Source: Bacillota bacterium (lineage in GTDB: Bacteria > Bacillota > Clostridia > Oscillospirales > Oscillospiraceae). Taken from it: 39,344 bases of DNA. The first letter of the stretch is position 1. Every line of letters begins with the position of its first letter. Of the stretch, positions 8,542 to 16,656 are shown piece by piece. Location: NCBI GenBank assembly GCA_022784505.1, contig JALFUQ010000074.1:1-39344 (forward strand), in the 5' to 3' direction. Position numbers and translations under genes: made by a program. The notes beneath the pieces are model-generated. The model ran no database searches. It was not told the origin of the DNA and was given only the letters and a program-made list of their open reading frames with translations.

Positions 8542-8774
8542 TAAATATTATCTAAATTATGAATTTTTTATGTTATGTCAACTTATTTTGAATATTTCTC
8601 TAATAAAGAATGTTGGAAACTATGTTGAAAATGTTCAGAAGTCTTTAAATATCAAGTGCTTTTTATTTATACGCTATTATTACATAAAATCGAACATTGT
8701 CGAATAAAGCATAATTTTGCAACTTATCATTTTGTCCCTGCCGCGAGCATAATCTTTTCACGGAGGGATAAGCA

Positions 8775-9920
8775 ATGAAGAAACTGATCTGCGTATTTCT
8801 TGCGGCACTCATACTTTCGACACCGGCTTATGCGGTCGAGACCATAACCGATGATGCGATAGATATAAAAGCTCCGTCTGCGATTTTGATGGAAAAGACC
8901 AGCGGCGAGGTCATCTACGAAAAAAATGCCCACGAAAAGCGGCCTCCCGCCAGCGTCACAAAGGTCATGACGCTGCTGCTCATCGTCGAAGCCATTGAGC
9001 GCGGCGATATAAGCCTTGACGACACGGTCATTGCCTCAGAGCGCGCCGCCTCCTTCGGCGGCAGCTGCGTTTATCTCGAGGAGGGCGAGAAAATGAGCGT
9101 CGACGAGATGCTAAAGTGCATCACCGTCGTTTCAGCTAACGACTGTGCCGTTGCGATGAGCGAATTCTTGTGCGGCTCAGAGCAGGCGTTTGTGCAGCGC
9201 ATGAACGAAAGAGCAGCCGAGCTCGGGCTCAAGGACACGCATTTTTGCAACTGCACGGGACTTTTTGAGGATCCCGAGCACTATACGAGCGCATACGATC
9301 TTGCCGTCATGAGCCGCGCGCTTATTAAGCACGATCTCATAAAGAAATATTCGACCATTTGGATGGACTCTATCCGCAATGGCGAGTTCGGGCTATCCAA
9401 CACCAACAAGCTCGTGTACTACTACGACGGCTGCACGGGGCTCAAGACCGGCTACACCGACAAGGCCATGTACTGTCTTTCGGCAACGGCCGAGCGCGAC
9501 GGCATTGAATATATCGCCGTCATCATGCACGGCGACTCGATAGAGTCGAGAAACAACGACGCAAAGGCGCTTTTAAACTACGGCTTTGCAAACTACAAGC
9601 TTTGCTCCCTGCGCTCGGATGAGGTGCTGCCGCCGGTGAAGGTCAGGCTCGGCAATTGCGACAGCGTGCAGCCGGTGTACACCGGCGAGGAAACGGCGCT
9701 AATTAAAAGATCCGGGACAGCGGACATCACCTACGATGTTGACCTGCCCGAGAGCGTAGCTGCCCCCGTTGAGAAGGAGCAAAAGCTCGGCACGCTCACC
9801 GTGCGCATAAACGGCGAAGTGTTCCGTGAGGTACCGCTCGTTGCCGGAAGCGATGTTGGGCGTGCGGGGCTGCTCGGGATATTCACCAATATTGCGCTTT
9901 CTTATCTCGGAATAGGGTAA
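8775..9920 (+). CDS. D-alanyl-D-alanine carboxypeptidase (PBP5/DacF type)
   Basis: Trims the terminal D-Ala of peptidoglycan stem peptides outside the membrane. In 381 residues: signal peptide ending AYA at about residue 20, serine peptidase S11 motifs SVTK (Ser60, Lys63), SAN (120-122) and KTG (224-226), then the C-terminal beta domain, ending in a short hydrophobic segment that may anchor it. CGGAGGG lies before the ATG. The 250 bases upstream are AT-rich; I could not pick a convincing promoter for this gene. Sporulation-linked DacF and vegetative DacA both fit, so no gene symbol is given. Confidence 0.9.
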   Translation: MKKLICVFLAALILSTPAYAVETITDDAIDIKAPSAILMEKTSGEVIYEKNAHEKRPPASVTKVMTLLLIVEAIERGDISLDDTVIASERAASFGGSCVYLEEGEKMSVDEMLKCITVVSANDCAVAMSEFLCGSEQAFVQRMNERAAELGLKDTHFCNCTGLFEDPEHYTSAYDLAVMSRALIKHDLIKKYSTIWMDSIRNGEFGLSNTNKLVYYYDGCTGLKTGYTDKAMYCLSATAERDGIEYIAVIMHGDSIESRNNDAKALLNYGFANYKLCSLRSDEVLPPVKVRLGNCDSVQPVYTGEETALIKRSGTADITYDVDLPESVAAPVEKEQKLGTLTVRINGEVFREVPLVAGSDVGRAGLLGIFTNIALSYLGIG

Positions 9921-9987
9921 TTTGCCCCACTTTGTGTTAATATTATTATAATTAACGCATTCAATTCCCCACTTGAACACAAATCGC

Positions 9988-10015
9988 TTGATTTTTGACA
10001 TATTGGGTGTATAAT
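9988..10015 (+). promoter_or_regulatory. Promoter of pgi
   Basis: TTGATT (9988-9993), 16 bases, TATAAT (10010-10015). A TTGACA at 9995-10000 is only 9 bases from the -10 and cannot serve as its -35. Initiation near 10022 gives a leader of about 30 bases with CGGAG before the ATG. Confidence 0.6.
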
Positions 10016-10050
10016 AAAAGAATATTATTACTTCAGATACGGAGATAATT

Positions 10051-11322
10051 ATGGTTAAGGTCGATCTATCGGGGGTTTCCGCCTTTTTTGACCCGGCGGA
10101 GCTTGATTTTGCGGCGGCATCGATGGCTCACAGAGAACTTGTTGATCGTACCGGCGCAGGCAGTGATTTTACCGGCTGGCTGGAGCTTCCCCAGCGGATA
10201 AAGGACACGGAGCTTAAGAGCATCCTCAGTGCGGCTCAGCGTATTCGCTCCCGCTCAAAGGCGCTCGTTGTTATAGGCATCGGTGGCTCTTACCTCGGCG
10301 CAAGAGGCGCTATAGAGCTTCTGCGCCCCGTGAGGAGCGAGGATGACCCCAGGATATTCTTCATAGGCAACGGGCTTTCGCCGGATGCGCTCAACGATAT
10401 GCTGCAGCAGCTGGGCGACTGTGACTTTGATGTCAACGTCATCTCCAAGTCCGGCACGACACTTGAGCCTGCCGTGGCGTTCCGCATTTTCCGCAAGCTT
10501 CTCAAGGAGAAGTACGGCACGGCTGCAAAGAAGCATATATTTGCGACAACCGACGCGCACAAGGGCGTTTTAAAGTCCCTTGCCGACAGTGAGGGCTGGG
10601 AGTGCTTCGTCGTTCCCGACGATGTCGGCGGCAGATACAGCGTGCTCTCGGCGGTGGGTCTGCTTCCCATGGCAGTCGCCGGTATCGATATAAAAACAGT
10701 CGTAAATACCGCAATCGAGGAGTTCAAGGCGCTTGATCTGCGCTCGCCGGAGAACCCCGCGTGGCAGTACGCCGCAGCAAGGCAGCACCTTTACCGCAAC
10801 GGCAGGAGCATCGAAATTCTCGGCTGCTACGAGCCGAGTTTCCGCTTCATGGCCGAGTGGTGGAAACAGCTTTACGGCGAGAGCGAGGGCAAAAACGGCA
10901 TAGGAATCTTCCCTGCCTCCGTTGAGTTTACGGCCGATCTGCACTCGATGGGTCAGTACATTCAGGATGGCCCGCGCACGCTTATGGAGACCGTTGTGAG
11001 CTTTGATAACCCATGCAGGGGCTATACCGTTCCCTTTGAAATGGGCGACCCTGATGGGCTCAACTACCTCGCAGGCAAGGAGCTTGCCTCCGTTTGCAAG
11101 ACCACAGCCGAGGCCGTTAAGGCGGCGCATATCTCCGGCGGCGTCCCCAATATCGGCATATCCGTTCCCGCAAGGGACGAGGCGGGCTTTGCGTCCTTAG
11201 TGTGCTTTTTTGAGCTTGCCTGCGCCATCTCCGGCTACATGTCGGGCGTTAACCCCTTTGACCAGCCCGGCGTTGAGGCGTACAAAAAGAACATGTTCAA
11301 AATGCTCGGCAAGCCCGAATAA
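10051..11322 (+). CDS. pgi: Glucose-6-phosphate isomerase
   Basis: Interconverts glucose-6-phosphate and fructose-6-phosphate in glycolysis and gluconeogenesis. The 423 residues include the sugar-phosphate isomerase motifs: GIGGSYLGARGA, the phosphate-binding ISKSGTTLEP, GGRYSVLSAVGLLP, QLYGESEGKNG, and the C-terminal NPFDQPGVEAYK. The length fits the shorter Gram-positive form rather than the roughly 550-residue E. coli enzyme. It has its own promoter and terminator and so appears monocistronic. Confidence 0.95.
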   Translation: MVKVDLSGVSAFFDPAELDFAAASMAHRELVDRTGAGSDFTGWLELPQRIKDTELKSILSAAQRIRSRSKALVVIGIGGSYLGARGAIELLRPVRSEDDPRIFFIGNGLSPDALNDMLQQLGDCDFDVNVISKSGTTLEPAVAFRIFRKLLKEKYGTAAKKHIFATTDAHKGVLKSLADSEGWECFVVPDDVGGRYSVLSAVGLLPMAVAGIDIKTVVNTAIEEFKALDLRSPENPAWQYAAARQHLYRNGRSIEILGCYEPSFRFMAEWWKQLYGESEGKNGIGIFPASVEFTADLHSMGQYIQDGPRTLMETVVSFDNPCRGYTVPFEMGDPDGLNYLAGKELASVCKTTAEAVKAAHISGGVPNIGISVPARDEAGFASLVCFFELACAISGYMSGVNPFDQPGVEAYKKNMFKMLGKPE

Positions 11323-11349
11323 AAAACCGAATAGATTTAAATAAAAATC

Positions 11350-11378
11350 ATAACCGCTCAAGTCAATTGAGCGGTTAT
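11350..11378 (+). terminator. Terminator after pgi
   Basis: 12-bp perfect stem (11350-11361 and 11367-11378; core TAACCGCTCAA) with loop GTCAA. The downstream tract TTAAAATATTT is only moderately U-rich. Confidence 0.7.
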
Positions 11379-11474
11379 TAAAATATTTACACATTTACGC
11401 TTGCTTTGTTGTACGAAAAATGTTAATCTTAACTCAACAATAAAGCCATAAATTTTAGTAAGGAGATGGTCACA

Positions 11475-11888
11475 ATGGTTAAGTTGATTTTGGGTCTCAA
11501 AGGTTCCGGAAAGACCAAGCGCCTTGTTGAGCTCGTTCGTGAGGCAGTCGCCTGCGAAAACGGCGATGTAGTATGCATTGAAAAGGAAAAGAAGCTCACC
11601 TTCGATATTCCTTATCAGGCTCGTCTTATCGAGGCAGGCTCTTACAGTGTCGGCTCTTATGAATTTATAAGAGGCTTCATCTGCGGTCTGCACTCCGGCA
11701 ACTATGATATAACCCATGTTTTTGTCGATAATTTCTACAAGATTGTCAGCGATAAGGATCCCCAGAAGTTCACGGAGTTCCTCAGCTGGCTGGACGCTTT
11801 TTCCGCAAAGGAAAATATCGAATTTGTTATCAGTGCTAGCCTCGATCCCGAGACTGTCGGCGAGGATATTAAAAAGTACGTGATTTGA
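11475..11888 (+). CDS. Small orphan P-loop NTPase-like protein
   Basis: 137 residues with a Walker A motif at the extreme N-terminus (GLKGSGKT, residues 7-14), a probable Walker B at HVFVDN (Asp84), and an alpha/beta pattern between. It resembles the minimal P-loop core of thymidine-kinase or RecA-like folds but has no extra domain that names it. AAGGAG precedes ATG 11475 by 10 bases; an earlier in-frame ATG at 11466 abuts the ribosome site and is unlikely. It stands alone between two terminators. Similar small proteins are, to my recollection, common in Clostridia; the function is unknown. Confidence 0.75.
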   Translation: MVKLILGLKGSGKTKRLVELVREAVACENGDVVCIEKEKKLTFDIPYQARLIEAGSYSVGSYEFIRGFICGLHSGNYDITHVFVDNFYKIVSDKDPQKFTEFLSWLDAFSAKENIEFVISASLDPETVGEDIKKYVI

Positions 11889-11913
11889 TATATTAAACGC
11901 TGCATTTTTGTCT

Positions 11914-11953
11914 AAAACGGCATAGCCTACACAGTCGTAAGCTATGCCGTTTT
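11914..11953. terminator. Bidirectional terminator
   Basis: 13-bp perfect stem AAAACGGCATAGC/GCTATGCCGTTTT with a 14-base loop, between the P-loop gene and convergent rqcP. The T run after the plus arm ends TTTTCTTCTT. Confidence 0.8.
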
Positions 11954-11961
11954 CTTCTTGT

Positions 11962-12204
11962 TCACTCAAGCTCACGGTACATTGCCGGAGCTTCGTCCTT
12001 TTTTGCCGTTTCGTTCACGGCAAGCACCTCGACCTTCAAGCTGCGCTGGCCGAAGGCAATCTCGATGATATCGCCGACCTTTACCTGATAGCTGGCCTTG
12101 ACCTGGCGACCGTTGACGGAGACACGCTCACCGTCGCAGGCTTCGTTAGCCACCGTTCTGCGCTTTATCAGTCGGGACACCTTTAGATACTTGTCAAGTC
12201 TCAT
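11962..12204 (-). CDS. rqcP: RqcP, S4-domain ribosome quality-control factor
   Basis: 80 residues forming almost only an S4 RNA-binding domain: MRLDKYLKVSRLIKRRTVA at the start, then GERVSVNGRQVKASYQVKVGD. This matches B. subtilis YabO/RqcP, which binds the 50S subunit and helps RqcH add Ala tails to stalled nascent chains. The C-terminal KKDEAPAMYREL also fits. Context agrees with the Bacillus order spoVB-like, mazG, rqcP, but here HU replaces mazG. AGGAG precedes the ATG. A terminator lies between HU and this gene, so expression probably depends on read-through or an unseen promoter. Confidence 0.88.
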   Translation of the reverse strand: MRLDKYLKVSRLIKRRTVANEACDGERVSVNGRQVKASYQVKVGDIIEIAFGQRSLKVEVLAVNETAKKDEAPAMYRELE

Positions 12205-12225
12205 TTTTTCTCCTATTGATATTAA

Positions 12226-12252
12226 AAAAAGCCGACCATCAGTCGGCTTTTT
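12226..12252 (-). terminator. Terminator between HU and rqcP
   Basis: 11-bp stem AAAAAGCCGAC/GTCGGCTTTTT with loop of 5, followed on the minus strand by a run of 7 T. It would end most HU transcripts before rqcP. Confidence 0.85.
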
Positions 12253-12265
12253 CGTTTAAGCTGAA

Positions 12266-12541
12266 TTACTTTGCAACTGCGTCCTTAAGAGCCTTGCCTG
12301 CCTTGAAGAAGGGGACCTTAGTTGCGGGGATCTCGATCTCTTCGCGGGTCTTGGGGTTACGGCCGATGCGAACGCCGCGCTCCTTGATGTCAAAAACGCC
12401 GAAGCCAACCATCTGAACCTTTTCGCCGGAAACCAGAGTATCAACAATGGTATCGAATGCGGCGTTGACAGCCTTCTCGGAATCCTTCTTGGAAAGACCG
12501 GTCTTCTCTGCGACGGCTGTGATAAGTTCTGCCTTATTCAT
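12266..12541 (-). CDS. hup: HU family DNA-binding protein
   Basis: A small nucleoid protein that bends and compacts DNA as a dimer. The 91 residues are the full HU length: N-terminal helices ([20 protein letters not shown]), the core [21 protein letters not shown] and the DNA-arm segment with [12 protein letters not shown] at the end. The ATG has AGGAGG at the ideal distance. Codon use looks biased (AAG, GAA, GTA rich), in keeping with high expression, and a strong terminator follows. Confidence 0.95.
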   Translation of the reverse strand: MNKAELITAVAEKTGLSKKDSEKAVNAAFDTIVDTLVSGEKVQMVGFGVFDIKERGVRIGRNPKTREEIEIPATKVPFFKAGKALKDAVAK

Positions 12542-12658
12542 GTGTAATCCTCCTAAAATTTCGTGCGTAAAATTAAAATTGTATATATAGCCCGTATCAG
12601 CAAATGAGCCTCGGGTTATTTACAGGGAAAGTGCGCTTCCTTGCGAAAACGCGTTAAA

Positions 12659-12687
12659 AATCTACCACATTATGCGCTGTTAATCAA
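12659..12687 (-). promoter_or_regulatory. Possible promoter of HU
   Basis: Minus-strand TTGATT (12682-12687), 17 bases, TAGATT (12659-12664), four matches in each hexamer. It would give a leader of about 110 bases. A weak call. Confidence 0.35.
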
Positions 12688-12712
12688 GTCTTTTTTTCAT
12701 AAAAGCTTGATT
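12682..12712. terminator. Hairpin after the flippase gene
   Basis: AATCAAG-CTTTT stem with a one-base bulge and TTTCAT loop. A T run follows on the plus strand, not the minus strand, so as a terminator of the minus-strand flippase it would be poor. The orientation is unexplained. Confidence 0.35.
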
Positions 12713-12733
12713 TTTTAATACTTTTTTCAAATT

Positions 12734-14338
12734 TCACCGCATATGCAGCAGTTTTGCTATCTTTTCGCCTTTGGGGATGAGCTTCATATCCTCGGCGGTT
12801 ATGGCGCGAAGCTTGATAGCGGCGACGGCATAAACGATGACCGCGACGAGCATCGCAGCGCACATTGCAGCGGCCATATAAAGCTTGCTGTCATAATCCA
12901 GCACCAGCGAACCTGCGTAGTAAACGGCGTAGGTCGCAGCGCCCATAATGAGGCAGGCGACGCCGGGTCTTACAAACATCTCTTTTGCCGACGGCGACTT
13001 TTCAAAGCTGCGGGCAATGAAGATGAGGTTAAGTGCGCACATCGTCACATAGCAGCACAGTGTGCCGATGGGTGCGCCGTAGATGTTTAGCTCGGGGATG
13101 CCGACGAGAAACCAGTTGACGGTTATCTTCACAAGGCCGCCTGCGATAATGGAATACGCCGTGTGCTTTTCCTTGCCCGTCGCCTGCAAAACAGCGGTCG
13201 TCATAAGCGAGAAGCAGACGAATATCGATGCGATGCCGAGAAGGCACAGCAGAAGCGTTCCGGCCTCGTGAGCGCCGGGGTAAATTATCTTCATGATGGG
13301 GTCAGCAAGCACCGCAAGACCCACGCCCATGGGAAGGCACAGCGCCATGGAGATTCTCAAGGAATCCTCGGATATCTTGGCCGCCTGCTTTTTGTCGCCA
13401 AGCACTATCTTTGCGGCGATCGCAGGAACAACGGAGATGGTCAACGGCGTAATGAATGCCGCGGGAACATTAAACAGCGTCTGCGCCTTGCCGTAAACGC
13501 CGTAGAGCACCTTTGCCTCGTTGTAGTTAAAGCCTGCTGCGTCCTGGAGCCTTGCCATGCAAAGGCCGGAGTCGAGAAGATTTATAAACGACAGGACGAT
13601 AGAGCCGAGAGCGATGGGTATGCCGATCTTAACGAGGTTTTTGAATATCACGCCGCGGGGCTCGGGGATATCGAGCTCGGAAACGGGAATCAATTTATAG
13701 TTGCGAACCTTATACACATACATGTATATAAGCACCGCCAGCGACCCGATTGTAACGCCGAAGATTGCTCCGGCCGAGGCGACGGGCTTATCATAGCCGT
13801 TGGCGACAAAATACCACGCCAGTGCAAGGCCGACAACGACCTTGACAAGCACTTCGAGCACCTGACCGACGGTCGTGGGTATCATATTCTCGTGTCCCTG
13901 TGCAAAGCCTCTGAACGCCGAGGTAAGGCACACCAAAAGCACCGCCGGTGCGAGTGTTCGTATGCTCAGTGCAGTGTCGGGATTGTGCAGGATACCGGCA
14001 AGCCAGTCGGGAAACAGGAACATTATCGCCGTGCTGACAGCGCCGAGGGCGAAGAATGTCCACAATGCGACCGAGAAGGTGCGGCGCACCTGCATCTGCC
14101 TGCCCTGCGTGTGAGCCTCGCTGATCATCCTCGAGAGCGCCACCGGCAGTCCGGCAGTCGCCAGCATCAGAAACACGCTGTAGACATTGTAGGCCGAGAT
14201 AAACAGGCCGTATCCGTCGTCACCGAGCAGGTTTCCGATAGGGATCTTGTAGATCGCGCCGAGGATCTTCATTATAACAACACCGGCGGCAAGTATCGCC
14301 GCACCGTGCAGATAGTTTTGTTCCTTTGCTTTAGCCAC
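12734..14338 (-). CDS. SpoVB/MurJ-like polysaccharide flippase
   Basis: A multidrug/oligosaccharidyl-lipid/polysaccharide (MOP) superfamily membrane protein. The 534 residues have about 14 hydrophobic helices; the first block GAIYKIPIGNLLGDDGYGLF and GFAQGHENMIPTTVGQ later on are typical of the SpoVB/YabM group. Such proteins flip lipid-linked cell-wall or polysaccharide precursors and in spore formers act in cortex synthesis. The GTG start at 14338 is preceded by AGGGGG at 7 bases; the frame opens at 14362. HU and rqcP follow on the same strand, echoing the yabM-rqcP neighbourhood of Bacillus. Whether it serves sporulation or vegetative wall synthesis cannot be told. Confidence 0.88.
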   Translation of the reverse strand: MAKAKEQNYLHGAAILAAGVVIMKILGAIYKIPIGNLLGDDGYGLFISAYNVYSVFLMLATAGLPVALSRMISEAHTQGRQMQVRRTFSVALWTFFALGAVSTAIMFLFPDWLAGILHNPDTALSIRTLAPAVLLVCLTSAFRGFAQGHENMIPTTVGQVLEVLVKVVVGLALAWYFVANGYDKPVASAGAIFGVTIGSLAVLIYMYVYKVRNYKLIPVSELDIPEPRGVIFKNLVKIGIPIALGSIVLSFINLLDSGLCMARLQDAAGFNYNEAKVLYGVYGKAQTLFNVPAAFITPLTISVVPAIAAKIVLGDKKQAAKISEDSLRISMALCLPMGVGLAVLADPIMKIIYPGAHEAGTLLLCLLGIASIFVCFSLMTTAVLQATGKEKHTAYSIIAGGLVKITVNWFLVGIPELNIYGAPIGTLCCYVTMCALNLIFIARSFEKSPSAKEMFVRPGVACLIMGAATYAVYYAGSLVLDYDSKLYMAAAMCAAMLVAVIVYAVAAIKLRAITAEDMKLIPKGEKIAKLLHMR

Positions 14339-14423
14339 GGGCTTTCCCCCTACGCTTATCATTTTAAAACTTAGTGTAATATATACCGCCGATAGCGATA
14401 AATCAAGGGATTTGTGTAAACAA

Positions 14424-15047
14424 TCACCGCATGTACTTGAGCACTGCCACCTGCTGGGGCGTATTGTGATCGATGGTTATGGTGTCCGTATCGTAAAAAT
14501 GCACGAGGTCAAGCGGCATGTACTGATCGGTAAACGCCTCCACCCTTTCCATCCTTCGGCTGCCGCAGCCGTCATGCGCATAGTGCATGGGGATGACGAC
14601 ATTTGCAAAGATCTCATCAGCAAGGGGCTTTGTCTTATCGCTGGGCATGGCTCTGAAGCCGCCTGCGGCTATCATGAGGACATCCGCGCCGAAAAGCTCG
14701 GCCTTCTCGTTATCGGTGAGCATGCTGCCAAGGTCGCCCATGTGCACGAGCTTGTACCCGTCCCAATCGAGGATATGTATCTTATTTTTGCCTCTGAGCG
14801 TGCCCCAGCTGGTGTCGTGGAAGCAGTCGATGACGCTCACCTCATACGGGCAGGGTCTGGATGTGCCGGAAAGGTGCACGCCCTCGCGGTAGTTGTGTCC
14901 CCTGTGCTCATGGCTCACGAGCACCGCGTCGGCATCTACGCTCAGCGGCGGGTAGTGCGCATTCGTGAGGTCATACGGATCAATGACGACGCTGTAGCCG
15001 TCGTGGCTTATCTTAAAGCATGAATGTCCAAGCCATTGTATTTTCAT
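14424..15047 (-). CDS. Metallo-beta-lactamase-fold hydrolase with altered metal motif
   Basis: 207 residues of the MBL fold close to UPF0173-type hydrolases: start KIQWLGHSCFKI, then IDPYD, the metal motif region SHEHRGHN (46-51), FHDT (His76), HMGDLG (Asp104), and a late MHY. The usual HxHxDH reads H-E-H-R-G-H, so the metal-2 ligand Asp is a Gly. Other ligands are in place, so the protein may bind one metal or be impaired. The substrate is unknown. It lies downstream of murC beyond a terminator and is probably transcribed separately. Confidence 0.85.
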   Translation of the reverse strand: MKIQWLGHSCFKISHDGYSVVIDPYDLTNAHYPPLSVDADAVLVSHEHRGHNYREGVHLSGTSRPCPYEVSVIDCFHDTSWGTLRGKNKIHILDWDGYKLVHMGDLGSMLTDNEKAELFGADVLMIAAGGFRAMPSDKTKPLADEIFANVVIPMHYAHDGCGSRRMERVEAFTDQYMPLDLVHFYDTDTITIDHNTPQQVAVLKYMR

Positions 15048-15091
15048 GATATTCTCCGTTTCTGTGGTATATGTCTTTAATCATCAGCAAA

Positions 15092-15116
15092 ATCTCGGCA
15101 TAAATAATGCCGAGAT
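15092..15116 (-). terminator. Terminator after murC
   Basis: 10-bp perfect stem ATCTCGGCAT/ATGCCGAGAT with a 5-base loop, followed on the minus strand by TTT. It lies 20 bases past the murC stop. Confidence 0.75.
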
Positions 15117-15135
15117 CTGCGCATTGTTGTTCTTA

Positions 15136-16515
15136 TTATTCGTAGTCGTCCTCAAGAAGCTGCTCGCCGATCTTATACACATTACCCGCGCCGACGGTGA
15201 GTATAATATCACCGGGCTGCGCCGTCTCGCGCAGGCTGGCAACGATCTCGCCGAAGGTCTTGTAAAACCTTGCGCCGTCTATCCGATCGGCCAGATCCTT
15301 GGAGCTTATGCCGAGAGTGTTTTTCTCGCGGGCGGCAAATATCTCCGCAAGGTAGACTATATCCGGCCGTTTGAGCTGGCGGATAAAGTCGTTAAACAGT
15401 GCCTTCGTGCGGGAGTAGGTGTGCGGCTGGAAGATGACAATAGTGCGCTTGTAGCCAAGAAGCTCAACAGCGTCCAAAAGCGCCTTGACCTCGCCCGGGT
15501 GGTGGGCATAATCGTCAAAAACATCCGCACCGTTGAATTTGCCTTTAAACTCAAAGCGCCGTCCGGCACCCGAGAAACCGGCAAGGCCGTACTTTATCGC
15601 CGTCGGCTTTATGCCGAGGCAAATGCTCGCCGCCGCTGCGGCAAGGGCGTTTTTAAGATTGTGCTCACCGGGAACATGGATGTTTGCCGTCTCAAGGTAC
15701 TTGCCCTTGTACATGATATCAAACTTCGTGAGTGAGCCTATGCGCACGACATTTTTTGCGTACACATCCGCCTTGGAGGTAAGGCCGAAGGTCACGATGT
15801 TGCGGTCGAGACCCTTGAGTGCGTCCATGGTGTTCTCATCGTCGTAGTTTGCAACAACATAGCCGTCATGCAGCACATTCTCGGCAAAGGCGCGGAAGCT
15901 CTTCTTGATATCCTCTATGCCGGAGAAAAAGTCGAGGTGATCGGGCTCAATGTTCAGTATCACGGCGACCGTGGGGTAAAACTGCAAAAACGAATTATAA
16001 TACTCGCACGACTCCATAACGATGGTGTCGCCGTTGCCGACACGGTGGCCTGCCTGCAAAAGCGGCAGAGTGCCGCCTATCATGACGGTGGGGTCCTTTT
16101 CGGCCGCCATGAGAATGTGCGTGCACATAGAGGTGGTCGTCGTCTTGCCGTGGGTACCGGAAATGCACAGGGCATTTTTATACCCCTTCATTATGGCGCC
16201 CCAAGCCTGCGTGCGCTCGAACACGGGGATGCCCAGCTCATGCGCTCTTATGACCTCGGGGTTATCGTCATGGGCGGCGGCAGTTCTGACGACAAACTGC
16301 GTGCCGGGGGTGATATTTGAAGCGTCGTGGCCTATGAATATCTCAATGCCCTTGCCGCGAAGATTCGAGGTGCGCTCGCTCTCGGCAATATCAGAGCCCG
16401 TTATCTCAAGCCCTGCGTCATGCAGGACCTCCGCAAGCGGAGCCATGGAAACTCCGCCGATGCCTATAAGGTGACCTTTGCTGCCCTTTTTAAGAAACTT
16501 ATCAAAATCAGACAT
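15136..16515 (-). CDS. murC: UDP-N-acetylmuramate--L-alanine ligase
   Basis: Adds L-Ala to UDP-MurNAc with ATP, the first amino-acid step of peptidoglycan precursor synthesis in the cytosol. In 459 residues: N-terminal UDP-binding GIGGVSMAPLAE, ATP P-loop GTHGKTTTT (120-128), EPDHLDFF, and the C-terminal FDDYAHHPGEVKA and FQPHTYSRT blocks diagnostic of MurC. GGAG lies 5 bases before ATG 16515; an in-frame TTG further up is not needed. It is transcribed from a promoter back-to-back with that of cca. Confidence 0.95.
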   Translation of the reverse strand: MSDFDKFLKKGSKGHLIGIGGVSMAPLAEVLHDAGLEITGSDIAESERTSNLRGKGIEIFIGHDASNITPGTQFVVRTAAAHDDNPEVIRAHELGIPVFERTQAWGAIMKGYKNALCISGTHGKTTTTSMCTHILMAAEKDPTVMIGGTLPLLQAGHRVGNGDTIVMESCEYYNSFLQFYPTVAVILNIEPDHLDFFSGIEDIKKSFRAFAENVLHDGYVVANYDDENTMDALKGLDRNIVTFGLTSKADVYAKNVVRIGSLTKFDIMYKGKYLETANIHVPGEHNLKNALAAAAASICLGIKPTAIKYGLAGFSGAGRRFEFKGKFNGADVFDDYAHHPGEVKALLDAVELLGYKRTIVIFQPHTYSRTKALFNDFIRQLKRPDIVYLAEIFAAREKNTLGISSKDLADRIDGARFYKTFGEIVASLRETAQPGDIILTVGAGNVYKIGEQLLEDDYE

Positions 16516-16590
16516 ATTATCTCCAATCAATGCGTTTTTGCCGCATCTTTTATTTACAAATTCTTATTGATGTATCTTTTTGCAAATGAT

Positions 16591-16619
16591 ATTATAATAC
16601 CGGAATCGAAACTTTACAA
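16591..16619 (-). promoter_or_regulatory. Promoter of murC
   Basis: Minus-strand TTGTAA (16614-16619), 17 bases, TATAAT (16591-16596). Initiation near 16584 gives a leader of about 70 bases. Its -35 box shares five bases with the -35 of the divergent cca promoter. Confidence 0.7.
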
Positions 16620-16640
16620 GTGATTTAATATTCATATACT
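16613..16640 (+). promoter_or_regulatory. Promoter of the cca operon
   Basis: TTTACA (16613-16618), 16 bases, TATACT (16635-16640). Initiation near 16647 leaves only about 10 bases before the cca ATG, overlapping the AGGTG ribosome site. Confidence 0.65.
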
Positions 16641-16656
16641 ATTATAGGTGTTATTT

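Noticed and set aside
8526..8774. Promoter for the D-Ala-D-Ala carboxypeptidase
   Set aside because: Several AT-rich hexamers but no pair with 16-18 base spacing on the plus strand; not called.
9995..10015. TTGACA with TATAAT upstream of pgi as one promoter
   Set aside because: Only 9 bases separate the hexamers. TTGATT at 9988 gives the usable 16-base spacing.
13163..14374. A 403-codon open frame antisense to the flippase gene
   Set aside because: It lies fully inside a well-recognised gene on the other strand, has no family motif, and reflects codon bias of the real gene.
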